This document shows, one piece after another, positions 1 through 8,385 of a stretch of 64,000 bases of DNA. The notes under the pieces were generated by a model. The model was not told where the DNA came from. It ran no database searches and saw nothing but the letters and a program-made list of their open reading frames with translations. The position numbers were made by a program, and so were the translations under genes. How positions within the stretch are numbered: the first letter of the stretch is position 1; every line of letters begins with the position of its first letter. The DNA is from Actinoplanes sp. SE50/110 (GTDB lineage Bacteria > Actinomycetota > Actinomycetes > Mycobacteriales > Micromonosporaceae), in the NCBI RefSeq assembly GCF_900119315.1, contig NZ_LT827010.1, forward strand, positions 2,092,001 through 2,156,000. The letters are read 5' to 3'.

Positions 1-2
1 AC

Positions 3-353
3 GACGACGCTGACATCCGGGACCTGGTGGCCTTCAAGTTGGAGCAGGCCGGGCTCGAGGTGATCACGGTCGGCGACGGTCAGGCCGCCGTGGAGCAGGC
101 GCGGGCGCATCATCCCACCCTTGCGGTGCTCGACGTTTCGATGCCGCTGCTGTCCGGGATCGATGTGTGCCGGATGTTGCGGGCCGATCCGTCCACCGCC
201 GGCATGCTGATCATCATGCTGACCGCCCGGGTACAGGAGCAGGATGTCGAGGGCGGGTTCAGCGCCGGCGCCGACGACTACGTGACCAAGCCGTTCAGTC
301 CGCGGGAGCTGGTCTCCCGGATCCAGGCCCTGCTCACCCGCACCCGCACCTGA
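3..353 (+). CDS. Response regulator, receiver domain (5' end outside window)
   Basis: The visible 116 codons are a CheY-like receiver domain and then a stop, so this looks like a single-domain response regulator or the tail of a longer protein that ends in a receiver. The frame opens with an Asp-Asp pair typical of the acidic pocket. LDVSMP carries the phospho-acceptor Asp, MLTAR carries the conserved Thr/Ala, and TKPFSP carries the conserved Lys. No DNA-binding output domain follows: the protein stops within about 15 residues of the Lys motif. The first in-frame GTG at 27 is too far into the fold to be the start, so the gene begins upstream of the window. Which kinase it serves cannot be judged from here. 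Confidence 0.9.
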   Translation, partial: DDADIRDLVAFKLEQAGLEVITVGDGQAAVEQARAHHPTLAVLDVSMPLLSGIDVCRMLRADPSTAGMLIIMLTARVQEQDVEGGFSAGADDYVTKPFSPRELVSRIQALLTRTRT

Positions 354-589
354 CCGCGGCGGACGCGTCGCGGCGAGCGGGGGAGGGCGGTGTGCAGGAG
401 TGCGCGGCCGGAGATGGCGAGAGTGCGCGACTTCGGCGATCCGTGGCGGGAGACTGCCGCGACTTGCCGAGGGCCCAGGATGGGGCTGCGGCCGGAGGCG
501 GGAGCATGCGACCTCGGCGAGCCGCAGCCGTGACTCGCCGAGTTCGGGTGGGATGCACAGGGGAGCGGCTTGCGGCCCGGCGGCGGGCG

Positions 590-1570
590 TCAGCAGCCGA
601 GGCCGTAACCCCCGCCGGACCCGGGAACCCTGGCCGGGGCCAGCCCCCGCCGGGACCGCTCGGCGCGCACCACCGAGTCGATCACGTCCCAGGCGCCGCC
701 GACCACCAGGACCGCGATGATCGCCGTGCCGGTCCAGTCGCGGACATCGCCGCCGTGGACGTCGAGGAAGCCGTGGAAGGCCGGGTTGAAGAAGTGGCCG
801 CTGCTGACCAGCCACACCAACGGCACCGTGTACGCCGCGGTCAGCAGCAGGTTGACCGCCGCCACCGTCCGCGTCCAGCCGCCGACCCGGTGCACCCCGA
901 CATGGTAGAGGGCGCGCAGCACGAATAGGGCGATAATCAGCGGCCACCAGAAGGTCCAGTTCGCCGGGTCGAGCAGCGGCACGTCGGTGAAGGTGAACTG
1001 CTGCAGCACGAGGGCGAGGATCAGCAGCGCCGACCACACCACGCCGGTGATCAGCTGGCCGATGGTGGCCCGGGCCGCCTCGTATTTCGGCAGGTCCTTG
1101 ACGCTCCATCGGGGGCGGAGCCCCTTGGCGGCGCCACTGCGGTCGACGATCCAGAAGATCAGCGTGACCCAGAAGACGATGTGGGTGCCGACGGTGAGCG
1201 TGGTGCCGACCACCCCGCCGATGATCTTGCCGATGTCGGCGTCCTCGAAGAGCTGGACGACCACCGAGATGGTCGCCATGATCGGCAGCACGGTCCAGAG
1301 CAGGGTGGTGACCAGCCGTCGCCACAGCGGATAGACATCCGGCCCGATCAGGTGGCCGGGGCGCCCGGCATACCGGTCGGCGAGCCGCTCCGGGTCGCCC
1401 AGCTCGGTGAGCGTGGTCTCGACGGCGGCCTCCCGGGTTTCGCCGGCGTCGACCCGGGCGTCGACCGCGTCCTCGATGGAGGCGCGCAGCTCCCGGTCGA
1501 TGTCGGCGCGCTGCTGCTCGGGGATGCGACGCAGGGCGGTGAAGACGTATCGGTCGACGAGGTTGGTCAT
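590..1570 (-). CDS. HAAS/permease-prefix domain membrane protein, PadR partner
   Basis: A 326-residue protein. The first 75 residues are a helical, charged domain (TALRRIPEQQRADIDREL, then an ELGDPERLADRYAGRP segment) typical of HAAS / permease prefix domain 1 proteins. About six hydrophobic segments follow. In this family the cytoplasmic HAAS domain is usually paired with a PadR repressor in the same operon, which is the case here: the ATG at 1570 overlaps the PadR stop codon by 4 bp (ATGA), indicating translational coupling. The frame can be extended upstream, but that extension lies wholly inside the PadR gene in another frame, so 1570 is preferred. The substrate or signal is unknown. Confidence 0.8.
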   Translation of the reverse strand: MTNLVDRYVFTALRRIPEQQRADIDRELRASIEDAVDARVDAGETREAAVETTLTELGDPERLADRYAGRPGHLIGPDVYPLWRRLVTTLLWTVLPIMATISVVVQLFEDADIGKIIGGVVGTTLTVGTHIVFWVTLIFWIVDRSGAAKGLRPRWSVKDLPKYEAARATIGQLITGVVWSALLILALVLQQFTFTDVPLLDPANWTFWWPLIIALFVLRALYHVGVHRVGGWTRTVAAVNLLLTAAYTVPLVWLVSSGHFFNPAFHGFLDVHGGDVRDWTGTAIIAVLVVGGAWDVIDSVVRAERSRRGLAPARVPGSGGGYGLGC

Positions 1571-1911
1571 TTCGCGCTCCCGTTCAGGTCCAGGTCGCCG
1601 ATGGCGGTGTCGAGTCGTGCCCACTCGCCGCGCAGGGTCTCGGCGATGGCATCGCCCTGCGCGGTGGTCCGGTAGAACTTCCGCGGCCGTGGCTCGTCGG
1701 TGTTCCACTCGCTGGTCAGCAGGCCCTGCGCCTCGAGCCGGCGCAGCAGCGGGTAGAGCGTGTTGGCCTCGACCTCGAAGCCGGCCCGGCTGAGCGTCTC
1801 CAGCAGGGAGTAGCCGTAGCCGGGGCTGCGCAGGACGGTGAGGCTGGCGACGACGACGGTGCCGCGCCGCAACTCCTGCAGATGCCCCGCTAGCGTCGCA
1901 TCCATTGTCAT
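1567..1911 (-). CDS. PadR-family transcriptional regulator
   Basis: A 114-residue winged-helix protein. The HTH and wing are recognisable: YGYSLLETLSRAGFEVEANTLYPLLRRLEAQGLL, here only partly quoted as YGYSLLETLSRAG and LYPLLRRLEAQGLL, followed by the RKFYRTTAQG beta-wing. This is the small PadR type (PadR-s2), which usually represses its own operon and responds to membrane or drug stress. A GTG at 1935 would lengthen it by eight codons but falls inside the palindrome at 1922-1942, so the ATG at 1911 (or 1905) is favoured. It overlaps the HAAS gene by 4 bp and is almost certainly co-transcribed with it. Confidence 0.9.
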   Translation of the reverse strand: MTMDATLAGHLQELRRGTVVVASLTVLRSPGYGYSLLETLSRAGFEVEANTLYPLLRRLEAQGLLTSEWNTDEPRPRKFYRTTAQGDAIAETLRGEWARLDTAIGDLDLNGSAK

Positions 1912-1921
1912 GTCAGAAACG

Positions 1922-1942
1922 ATAGTGTGTCTCACACACTAT
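1922..1942. promoter_or_regulatory. Palindromic operator upstream of the PadR operon
   Basis: A perfect inverted repeat with 9-bp arms, ATAGTGTGT and ACACACTAT, around a CTC centre. It lies 11 bp upstream of the chosen padR ATG. Autoregulation through such a palindrome is usual for PadR repressors; the assignment is inferred from position. Confidence 0.7.
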
Positions 1943-1961
1943 GGCAAGCGGATACAACAAA

Positions 1962-1991
1962 GTGGCCGGCGATCCGAGGATCACCGGCCAC
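1962..1991 (-). terminator. Hairpin downstream of the NYN-domain gene
   Basis: GTGGCCGG and CCGGCCAC pair, the stem continues through GATC/GATC with one mismatch, and the loop is CGAG. It begins about 20 bp after the stop of the minus-strand NYN gene. There is no clear U-tract, so intrinsic termination is probable but not certain. Confidence 0.55.
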
Positions 1992-2010
1992 TACGACGGG
2001 ACATGAACCG

Positions 2011-3225
2011 CTAAGCGGCGCCGAGCCAGGAGCGGACCTCGGCGGTCTCCTCGTCGCTCAGCGCGATCGCGGCGGCCTCGGCACGGCTCAGCACGTTGTC
2101 GGCGAACGCCGCGGCGATCTCGGTGGCGTTCGGCGGCGGCTGGCGGTAGAGCGGGGCGCCACCGAAGGCGGTGCCCCGGGTGACGAAGGCGATGGCGCTG
2201 CGGCTCACGTCGACGCCCTGGGCGGCCAGCTGGTCGCGCGCCCAGCGGGTCGCCTCGGTCAGGTTGAAGTGGTGGGCCGCGGCGTACTCGGCGAGTGACT
2301 GGTAGATCGGCGGCCACATCTCCCGGGTCAGCCGGGGCAGGCTGAGCAGCGCCGACAGGCGGCCGACCGGTTCCGGAGCGGGGCCGGTGCTGACCCCGGC
2401 CTCCGGTGGGTCGTGACGGGCGGCGTCCCACAGGAAGTGGTTGGAGAACTTGACGTTCGGCAGGCTGAGGCTCTCCAGGGCGCGGACGAAGCCGCCGTTG
2501 CCGAACCAGCTCGTCTCATCGACGCTGGGGCCGAGCTGGCGGCGCAGGTCGTGGGCGAGCGAGGCCAGGTTGAGCGGGCCGGTGGCCGCGGTGTACCGCC
2601 AGGTGACCAGGTCGCGGAACTGCTCGTAGGAGACCGGCTGCTCCGGGTCGACCGGCGCCTCGTCGCTGTCGACCGGCTCGCCCTGCACCAGTTCGAGCAG
2701 TTCCTGGCTGGTGATCAGGCGGTCGGCGACCGCGGTGAAGGCCTCGGCCGCATCGGACGGCGAGACGATCGTGGTGCGCCGGTCGGCCCGGCGCAACCGG
2801 ACCAGCAGCGGGGTCATGTCCGAGTCGCCGGACCCGATCACGAACTCCTCGTACGGCACCGGGTCGGCGAGCGCGTCGACCGCGTCGACCACCATCCGGA
2901 TGTCCGCGGCGTTCTTGGTGTGGGTCAGCCGCGGGCAGTCGATCACCTCGAAGCCGGCGTTCACGAAGAACGGCCGGAACTGCGAGTAGTACAGCCGGGG
3001 CTGGTTGGCCTCGGTGTCCGGGTTGGGCACCCAGCCGCCCGGGTTCATGTAGCAGCGCAGGATCAGCCAGCGGCGCGGGCCGTCGACGGTCAGCGACGTG
3101 GTCAGGCGGACCAACCACGCGCCCGGATCCTTGGCGAACTGGATCGCCACGTCCGGGTCCTGCTTGATCAGTCCGCTGAACACGTTGTCGAAGTCCAGAT
3201 AGAGTGCGGCGCGTACGCGAGCCAT
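2011..3225 (-). CDS. NYN-domain (PIN-like) protein
   Basis: A 404-residue protein with an N-terminal NYN/DUF88 (LabA-like) domain of the PIN nuclease fold. The fold's acidic residues are visible: YLDFDNV near residue 9, NAADIRMVVDAVDAL near residue 105, and the hallmark IGSGDSDMTPLL near residue 130. NYN proteins are usually metal-dependent RNases or RNA-binding proteins. The remaining 230 residues contain two further compact regions with W and F motifs (YEQFRDLVTWRY, WPPIYQSLAEYAA) that may be OST-HTH/LOTUS-like, but I cannot assign them. The ATG at 3225 gives an N terminus that goes straight into the first beta-strand. It stands alone, with a hairpin just downstream. Confidence 0.8.
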   Translation of the reverse strand: MARVRAALYLDFDNVFSGLIKQDPDVAIQFAKDPGAWLVRLTTSLTVDGPRRWLILRCYMNPGGWVPNPDTEANQPRLYYSQFRPFFVNAGFEVIDCPRLTHTKNAADIRMVVDAVDALADPVPYEEFVIGSGDSDMTPLLVRLRRADRRTTIVSPSDAAEAFTAVADRLITSQELLELVQGEPVDSDEAPVDPEQPVSYEQFRDLVTWRYTAATGPLNLASLAHDLRRQLGPSVDETSWFGNGGFVRALESLSLPNVKFSNHFLWDAARHDPPEAGVSTGPAPEPVGRLSALLSLPRLTREMWPPIYQSLAEYAAAHHFNLTEATRWARDQLAAQGVDVSRSAIAFVTRGTAFGGAPLYRQPPPNATEIAAAFADNVLSRAEAAAIALSDEETAEVRSWLGAA

Positions 3226-3270
3226 GACCGAAAACCTACCGTGCCGCCCGGTCGGCTGTCGGTGAAGAGG

Positions 3271-3540
3271 TCAGAGGCGGCGCCGCCGGCCGGCTCCGGA
3301 GACCAGCGCCACACCCAGCGCCGCGAGACCGACCTGCAGGGCGAGTTCGATCCAGTCGATGCCGGGCGTGTCGTCCACCCCGAAGGCGGTCGCCACGAAG
3401 GTGCCGAGCAGCCCGGCGACGACGCCGACCAGCAGGGTCACCCAGATCGGCAGGTGCTGTTTGCCCGGCACGACCAGGCGCCCCAGCGCGCCGATGATCA
3501 GGCCGAAGACGATGCCGGTGAACAGGCCGTTGATCTCCAT
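3271..3540 (-). CDS. GlsB/YeaQ/YmgE-family small membrane protein
   Basis: An 89-residue protein with three hydrophobic segments and the family pattern GLIIGALGRLVVPGKQ, then WVTLLVGVVAGLLGTF. The family (also called transglycosylase-associated proteins) is often induced by envelope or general stress; its biochemical function is unknown. The frame also has a GTG six bases earlier (3546), but the ATG at 3540 gives the usual MxIxG start. Thirty bases separate its start from the stop of the YccF gene on the same strand, so the two probably form a small membrane-stress operon. Confidence 0.85.
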   Translation of the reverse strand: MEINGLFTGIVFGLIIGALGRLVVPGKQHLPIWVTLLVGVVAGLLGTFVATAFGVDDTPGIDWIELALQVGLAALGVALVSGAGRRRRL

Positions 3541-3569
3541 TGCCACTCCGTCCGATCAGTCCGGATCCG

Positions 3570-3953
3570 TCAGGGGACGTCCACGATTTCCCGCCCGAGC
3601 GGCCAGAAGGCCACCGGCACCAGCTTGAAGTTCGCGATCCCGAACGGGATGCCGATGACCGTCACGCACTGCATGATCCCGACGACCAGGTGGTGCAGCG
3701 CGATCCACCAGCCGAACAGGACCACCCAGAGGATGTTGGCCAGCCCGGAGGCGGCGCCGGCGCCCGGCCGGTCCACCACGGTGCGGCCGAACGGCCACAG
3801 CGAGTAGACCGCCAGCCGGGCCGCGGCGATCCCGAACGGGATGGTGACGACCAGGGCGAAACAGATCAGGGCCGCGATCCCGTAGCCGATGGCGAGCAGG
3901 AACCCGGAGCCGAAGACGAACCAGAGAACGTTGAGAAGGAAACGCACAGGCAC
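3570..3953 (-). CDS. YccF-domain inner membrane protein
   Basis: 127 residues. Two YccF repeats are visible: VTIPFGIAAARLAVYSLWPFGR near residue 40, and VIGIPFGIANFKL...FWPLGREIV near residue 105, with hydrophobic helices before each. The frame extends upstream to 4004, but an AGGAGGG ribosome-binding site sits 7 nt before the GTG at 3953, which yields MPVRFLLNVLWFV, the usual family start. Function is unknown; homologues are small polytopic membrane proteins. It is divergent from the hypothetical gene at 4049 and probably co-transcribed with the GlsB-like gene downstream. Confidence 0.88.
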   Translation of the reverse strand: MPVRFLLNVLWFVFGSGFLLAIGYGIAALICFALVVTIPFGIAAARLAVYSLWPFGRTVVDRPGAGAASGLANILWVVLFGWWIALHHLVVGIMQCVTVIGIPFGIANFKLVPVAFWPLGREIVDVP

Positions 3954-4048
3954 AGCATGACCCTCCTGGGCCACCCGTAGGGGTACGCCCGGAGCCGGTC
4001 GCACAAGGTGGACGCCGCATCCGCCGCGATCTCGGGTGAGCTACCGCC

Positions 4049-4537
4049 GTGCAGCTCGCCCAAGTACTCGACATCCTGCGACAACTGCTGCTGACCAGCG
4101 CCCATCCGGAGATCGCCGCGGTGGACCGGTTCGGCACCGACCCGGCGCCCGGCGGCCCGTCCCCGGCCGGTCTGCGGGTGCGCTACGACACGGGTTCCGA
4201 GGCGTACCTGTGGGGCGCCGTCTGGCCCGGTGAGACGCCGCTGCCGGTGCCGGAGATCCTGCCCCCGCCGTCGCTGCGCGCCGCCCGGGCGGCCGCCTTC
4301 GCCGCCCAGCTGCTGGACGCCGCCCGCCCGGCCGCGTTCCGCTCCTGGGAGCTGCTCGCGCTGCCCGATCTGGGCCCGGCCGACGCCCGCGGCAAGGTGC
4401 CGCTCGGCGTGCGGATCACCTGCGCCGACGGCCCGGCATTCCTGATCCGGGCCACCGCGGCCGGCGGCCCGACCCGGGAGCCGGACACCGAGCCGCACCC
4501 CGGCTACCGCATCCCGGAGGCACTCACCGCAGGCTGA
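4049..4537 (+). CDS. Conserved hypothetical protein
   Basis: A 162-residue soluble protein beginning at GTG 4049. It is not recognised. It has a helical N terminus (LAQVLDILRQLLLTSAHPEI), a short strand-rich part with LRVRYDTGSEAYLWGAVWPG, a helical middle, and a VPLGVRITCADGPAFLIR strand pair near the C terminus. The composition looks genuinely coding (G/C third positions, no low-complexity tail). It overlaps the 3' end of the convergent VWA gene by 14 bp. No signal peptide or membrane segment is seen. Confidence 0.6.
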   Translation: MQLAQVLDILRQLLLTSAHPEIAAVDRFGTDPAPGGPSPAGLRVRYDTGSEAYLWGAVWPGETPLPVPEILPPPSLRAARAAAFAAQLLDAARPAAFRSWELLALPDLGPADARGKVPLGVRITCADGPAFLIRATAAGGPTREPDTEPHPGYRIPEALTAG

Positions 4538-6299
4538 ACACCTCGCCGCGCGGTGTGAACGGCAACCGCGCGCCGCGCGGCATCAGGAACGCGTGCGGCC
4601 GCCGGATCCGCAGCGCGTCACACTCCCCGTCGGTGATCACCAGCAGCGGCCCGTCCCGCGGGAAGTCCGCCGCCCGCTCCAGCAGGTCGACGGCCGGCTG
4701 CAGCATCGTGCCGCCCCGACCGCGCACCCGGACCCGCCCGGCGATGTCGTCGACCGGCAGATATCCGGCGTCGTAGGCGGCCGCGTCGCAGAACACCACC
4801 CGCGCGGCCGGCACCTCCCGGACGGTGGCGTACGACGCGATCGCCCCCAGCGCCTTGCCCATCAGCCGCTCGTCCATCGACCCGGAGGTGTCCACCACCA
4901 CGCCGAAGGTGCCGCGCGGCACGACCTGCTCCGGCCGGTGCCAGCCCGGCCGCGGAATGTCCGGCGTGGACGCCTGCCGCCGGGACGGCCGCGCGTACGA
5001 CCGCTGCCGGACCGCCGCCGGCACGTGCTCCTCGAACCACCGTGCCAGCCGCACGTCCCACGGCAGCGGCGGCTGCTCCAGCACCCGGATCTCCGCCTCC
5101 AGCCCGGCCGGCAGCAGCCCGCGCCCGCCGCTGTGGTGATAGGCATGCCCGGTCAGCAGCGCCCGCCGGTAGTACTCGTCCAGGTCGACCCCGCCGGCCC
5201 GCCGCCCGGCCCACGGCAGCGGCTCGCCGATCACGTCGCCCCGTCCCCTGCCGCGCAGCGTCGCGAGTTTCCGCATCCGCCGCAGGTCCCCGGCGATCAG
5301 GTCGTAGACCGCCTCGGCCGACGACCCGGCCAGCGCCGGGTCGTACAGCAGGCCGTCGGGCATCACGCCGACGCCCATCTCCACCAGCCAACCGTTGATC
5401 ACGTAGTCGCAGGCGACATTCCACAGATACGGGTCGCGTGGGCCGACCCGGTCGCCGTGCCGCAGCGCCGCGTGCAGCATCTCGTGGGCGAGCACGAATC
5501 GCCACTGCTGCCCGTCCAGCCCGCAGCGCGGATTCACGTAGATCTCCCCGGCCTCCGGCGAGACCGCCGCCACCGCGATGTCCCAGCCCCGCGCGAGCTC
5601 CGCGTCGGCCACCACGGTGAACCCCGCCGCCACCCCGCCGAGCAGCGGGAACGACCCGGTGAACCAGCTCATCGCGCGATCCCAGGCGGCTTTCGGCGCG
5701 GCCGGCCCGGTGAGCGACCCGCGGGCGCCGCCGGCCACGTCGACCGCCGCGGTCGCCGCCGCGGACAATCCGCGCGCGAACCGGTCCGTCCAGCCGGCGG
5801 TGCTCTCCGGCGCGGGCGCGCCGAGGTCGGGTGTGCCCGCGCCGCAACCGGCGAAGGCGGCCGGCACCCCGGAACGCCGCCAAGCGGCCAGCAATCGATG
5901 CTCGTCGGCGGACGGCAGCACGGCCGGGAACTGCCCGGGCTCCCGACCCAGCTTCACCGCGCGCTGAAAGCGGGTCACCGCGAGGCACGCGACATGCTGA
6001 TAGGCCGGATCACGAGCCGCTGACGGATCGAGGTGCCCGAATCCCAGATGCAGCAGACAGTGCGCGATCACCCAGGTCCATTCGGCGACGTCGAGGCGCT
6101 TCGTCCGGTTGGCCCGGATCCGCCCACCGGCATCCACCAGGGCGAACCCGATGCCGGAATCCTCCACCAGCGTGACCGTAGCGCTCGGCTGCTGAAACCC
6201 GCGGAACAGTTGCTCGAACATCGGATGCGCGCGCAGCGACCCGGCCGCCGCCTGAAAGGCCGCGACCTGGGGATCGACCTGAGCAGATTTCTTTCCCAT
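4524..6299 (-). CDS. VWA-like / DUF2201 metallopeptidase-type protein
   Basis: 591 residues. The N-terminal two thirds resemble the DUF2201 putative metallopeptidase region, with a zinc-type HExxH in LAHEMLHAALRHGD (about residue 325 from the front). The C-terminal 150 residues are a VWA-like domain with FGVVVDTSGSMDERL, a DxSxS metal-ion-dependent adhesion motif, and a later VITDGECDAL. These proteins occur beside MoxR-type AAA+ ATPases, which are thought to remodel a VWA-bound client. Here the MoxR gene lies immediately upstream on the same strand. The ATG at 6299 is chosen over a TTG at 6320, which has no ribosome-binding site. Substrate unknown. Confidence 0.82.
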   Translation of the reverse strand: MGKKSAQVDPQVAAFQAAAGSLRAHPMFEQLFRGFQQPSATVTLVEDSGIGFALVDAGGRIRANRTKRLDVAEWTWVIAHCLLHLGFGHLDPSAARDPAYQHVACLAVTRFQRAVKLGREPGQFPAVLPSADEHRLLAAWRRSGVPAAFAGCGAGTPDLGAPAPESTAGWTDRFARGLSAAATAAVDVAGGARGSLTGPAAPKAAWDRAMSWFTGSFPLLGGVAAGFTVVADAELARGWDIAVAAVSPEAGEIYVNPRCGLDGQQWRFVLAHEMLHAALRHGDRVGPRDPYLWNVACDYVINGWLVEMGVGVMPDGLLYDPALAGSSAEAVYDLIAGDLRRMRKLATLRGRGRGDVIGEPLPWAGRRAGGVDLDEYYRRALLTGHAYHHSGGRGLLPAGLEAEIRVLEQPPLPWDVRLARWFEEHVPAAVRQRSYARPSRRQASTPDIPRPGWHRPEQVVPRGTFGVVVDTSGSMDERLMGKALGAIASYATVREVPAARVVFCDAAAYDAGYLPVDDIAGRVRVRGRGGTMLQPAVDLLERAADFPRDGPLLVITDGECDALRIRRPHAFLMPRGARLPFTPRGEVFSLR

Positions 6300-6443
6300 G
6301 ATCAGATCCAAATTCGTCAATCAGATGTCGTGCGCTGCGGCCGATAACTGGTCGTTGCTCCCGCCGCTCCCGGGCCCGGCGATTCAGGTCGCTGGCGCGA
6401 CCAGGACGAATCGCCGAGCCCTACCATCCGTGGGTGGTACACG

Positions 6444-7508
6444 TCAGGCGGCGCGCGCTGCGACCAGGCGCGGCAGGTCGCGGCTGACCTCGACCAGAAA
6501 CCACGCGGGCAGCACCGGAGCGCCGTCCGGGTCGGCCGCGATGACCAGGCGGCCGCACTCCAAATTCAGCTCGGCGAGTTCGACCAGCAGCGCCTTGGCC
6601 TGGTGGGCGAACTGCCGGACGGACGCGGGAGCCCGGTCCTTGGCGGCCGGGAGATCTTTGACCAGGCGTGCCCGGAACGCCTCGGCCAGAAAATACAGCA
6701 GGTCACGGTCGCCCGGAGCGCTCGGCCAGCCGGCGTCGCCGCGCAGGATCGCGTCCAGCCCGTACCGGTGCCGGACGATCTTGACGTAGCCGCTGAACGC
6801 CCCGGCGTGGCCCGGGCTCAGCGTGCCCCCGGCCAGCAGTCGCAGCGTGTCCTCGTCGACCGTGTCCCCGCACGAGTGCAGCGCGTCGGAGAGCATGTGC
6901 CAGCTGCGCGGCGTCGAGAACGTCTCCTCGGTCTTCGGCGGCGTTGCCCACAGGTGATCGGGCCGTTCGGTGAGGTAGCCCAGCACCCACGGGTGGATCC
7001 CCGCGTCGGCGGCCCACCGCGACCAGTCCGCCCACGCCGCCCGCAGGTGCACGTGGATCATGCGGTTGACCAGGGCCGAGGCCATCGGCCGGGCGAGCGC
7101 GTTGTCGCTGGTCCGGTTGCCGGCGCCGATCACGATGGAGCCGGGCGGCAACTCGTACGACCCGATCCGCCGGTCGAGGATCAGCGAGTAGAACGCCTTC
7201 TGCACCTCCGGCGACGACGCGTTCAACTCGTCCAGGAACAGGCAGTACGGCTCGTCGCGGGCGATCGCCTCGGGCGGGGCGAACCGGCTGCGGCCGTCGC
7301 GCAGCTCGGGGACGCCGATCAGGTCCTCGGCGGCGAGCTGGGTGCCGACCAGGGTGACGCACTCCAGGCCCAGCGCGGCGGCGAAGTCGCGGACCAGCGA
7401 GCTCTTGCCGATGCCCGGCGCGCCCCACAGGAACACCGGCCGGACCACCGCGACCTGCAGGAGCAGGGCGGGCAGCTGAGCCGGGGTCACCGTGAACGCG
7501 GAGTGCAT
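6444..7508 (-). CDS. MoxR-family AAA+ ATPase
   Basis: 354 residues. Walker A is GAPGIGKSS near residue 30, Walker B is LFLDELN near residue 90, and sensor 1 lies in IGAGNRTSD. This is a MoxR/RavA-like AAA+ ATPase that would hydrolyse ATP to remodel a partner. The VWA/DUF2201 protein is the expected partner, starting 144 bp downstream on the same strand. The open frame continues upstream to about 8300, but that part is antisense to the membrane protein gene; the ATG at 7508 gives the normal MHSAFTVTPAQLPALL start. Confidence 0.9.
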   Translation of the reverse strand: MHSAFTVTPAQLPALLLQVAVVRPVFLWGAPGIGKSSLVRDFAAALGLECVTLVGTQLAAEDLIGVPELRDGRSRFAPPEAIARDEPYCLFLDELNASSPEVQKAFYSLILDRRIGSYELPPGSIVIGAGNRTSDNALARPMASALVNRMIHVHLRAAWADWSRWAADAGIHPWVLGYLTERPDHLWATPPKTEETFSTPRSWHMLSDALHSCGDTVDEDTLRLLAGGTLSPGHAGAFSGYVKIVRHRYGLDAILRGDAGWPSAPGDRDLLYFLAEAFRARLVKDLPAAKDRAPASVRQFAHQAKALLVELAELNLECGRLVIAADPDGAPVLPAWFLVEVSRDLPRLVAARAA

Positions 7509-7699
7509 GGCGGACAGTCTGCCGCCACCCCGACCCGCCCTGCAGCCGATTAATCGCCGCTGTCCATCGATGCGCCGGCGCCGTTCGTGGTAGCCGGGAA
7601 GCTGGTGCCCGGCAGCGCCCCGGTGGACGTACGCGCGGATGGCGCGGTCGTGGCGTCGACGGACCGGAACGCGGGGACGGTCTGCTGCCAGCGGTGGTG

Positions 7700-8383
7700 C
7701 TAGGGCTGGGCTCTTTCGGCCCGGAGCTGGGCCTCCCGCGCCTCGAAGTAGCGGTGGCGGGCCTCGGTCATCGGCTTGCGCAACGCGCGCAGTGCGAGAC
7801 AGGAGAGCACGGCGGTCACCCCGGTGGGGATCGCGATCAGGCCGGCGATGTGCCAGAACGGCCGCGGATCGGTGACCGCGCCGCCGAACACCACGCAGAA
7901 ACCGGTCAGGATCCAACCCAGCCGGAAGCCCGCATCGGTGCCCTCCGCGTCCCCGGCCAGGGTCAGCCGGCCGGCGTTGACCATTGAATAGCCGAGGAAC
8001 ATCAGCAGGCCGGACGGGATCAGCCCGAACAGCAGGATCAGCGGCAGCGGGATCGGCGGGTGCGCGTGGTTCGCGGCGTAGATCAGCGCCTCGATGGTCG
8101 CCCCGGACAGGAACGCGACCAGGCCCAGCACGACCAGCACGGCGCCCAGTGCCTTGATCCGCCGGCGCAGCACCGGGTCGTCCAGCGAACCGTACGCCGC
8201 GCCCTGCGTTCCCCAGCTGCGCAGTGACCGCAGGGTCGCTATCGCGACCGGGATCACCGCGGTCGGCAGGCCGATCGCGATCAGCAGACCTCCGACCAGC
8301 CACTGGTGATCGAAGAGTGCCACCACCCCGAAGAAGAACCCGAGCGCCCCGAAGTTCATCAGCAGCCGGAAGAACAGTTCCAT
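7700..8383 (-). CDS. Polytopic membrane protein of unknown function
   Basis: 227 residues with about six hydrophobic segments: residues 5-25, 28-50, 75-100, 110-135, 150-170 and 178-200. The C-terminal tail is charged (EARHRYFEAREAQLRAE). No family is recognised. Its ATG (8383) starts two bases after the stop of the lactate monooxygenase-like gene, so the two are almost certainly translated from one message. A role linked to that enzyme is possible but nothing in the sequence shows it. Confidence 0.75.
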   Translation of the reverse strand: MELFFRLLMNFGALGFFFGVVALFDHQWLVGGLLIAIGLPTAVIPVAIATLRSLRSWGTQGAAYGSLDDPVLRRRIKALGAVLVVLGLVAFLSGATIEALIYAANHAHPPIPLPLILLFGLIPSGLLMFLGYSMVNAGRLTLAGDAEGTDAGFRLGWILTGFCVVFGGAVTDPRPFWHIAGLIAIPTGVTAVLSCLALRALRKPMTEARHRYFEAREAQLRAERAQP

Positions 8384-8385
8384 GG

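Noticed and set aside
427..542. Four dispersed CGACTTCGGCGA-like motifs downstream of the response regulator
   Set aside because: Spacing is irregular (about 20-50 bp) and the motifs are degenerate; not convincing as a binding array or repeat element.
2413..3807. Long plus-strand open frame opposite the NYN and small membrane protein genes
   Set aside because: It is antisense to three well-supported genes, is rich in Arg/Gly/Val as expected for a complementary frame of GC-rich coding DNA, and has no domain. The same applies to long open frames near 4593-6023, 8224-9762, 22176-23399, 44664-46571, 48914-51118, 51218-53410 and 58484-60829.
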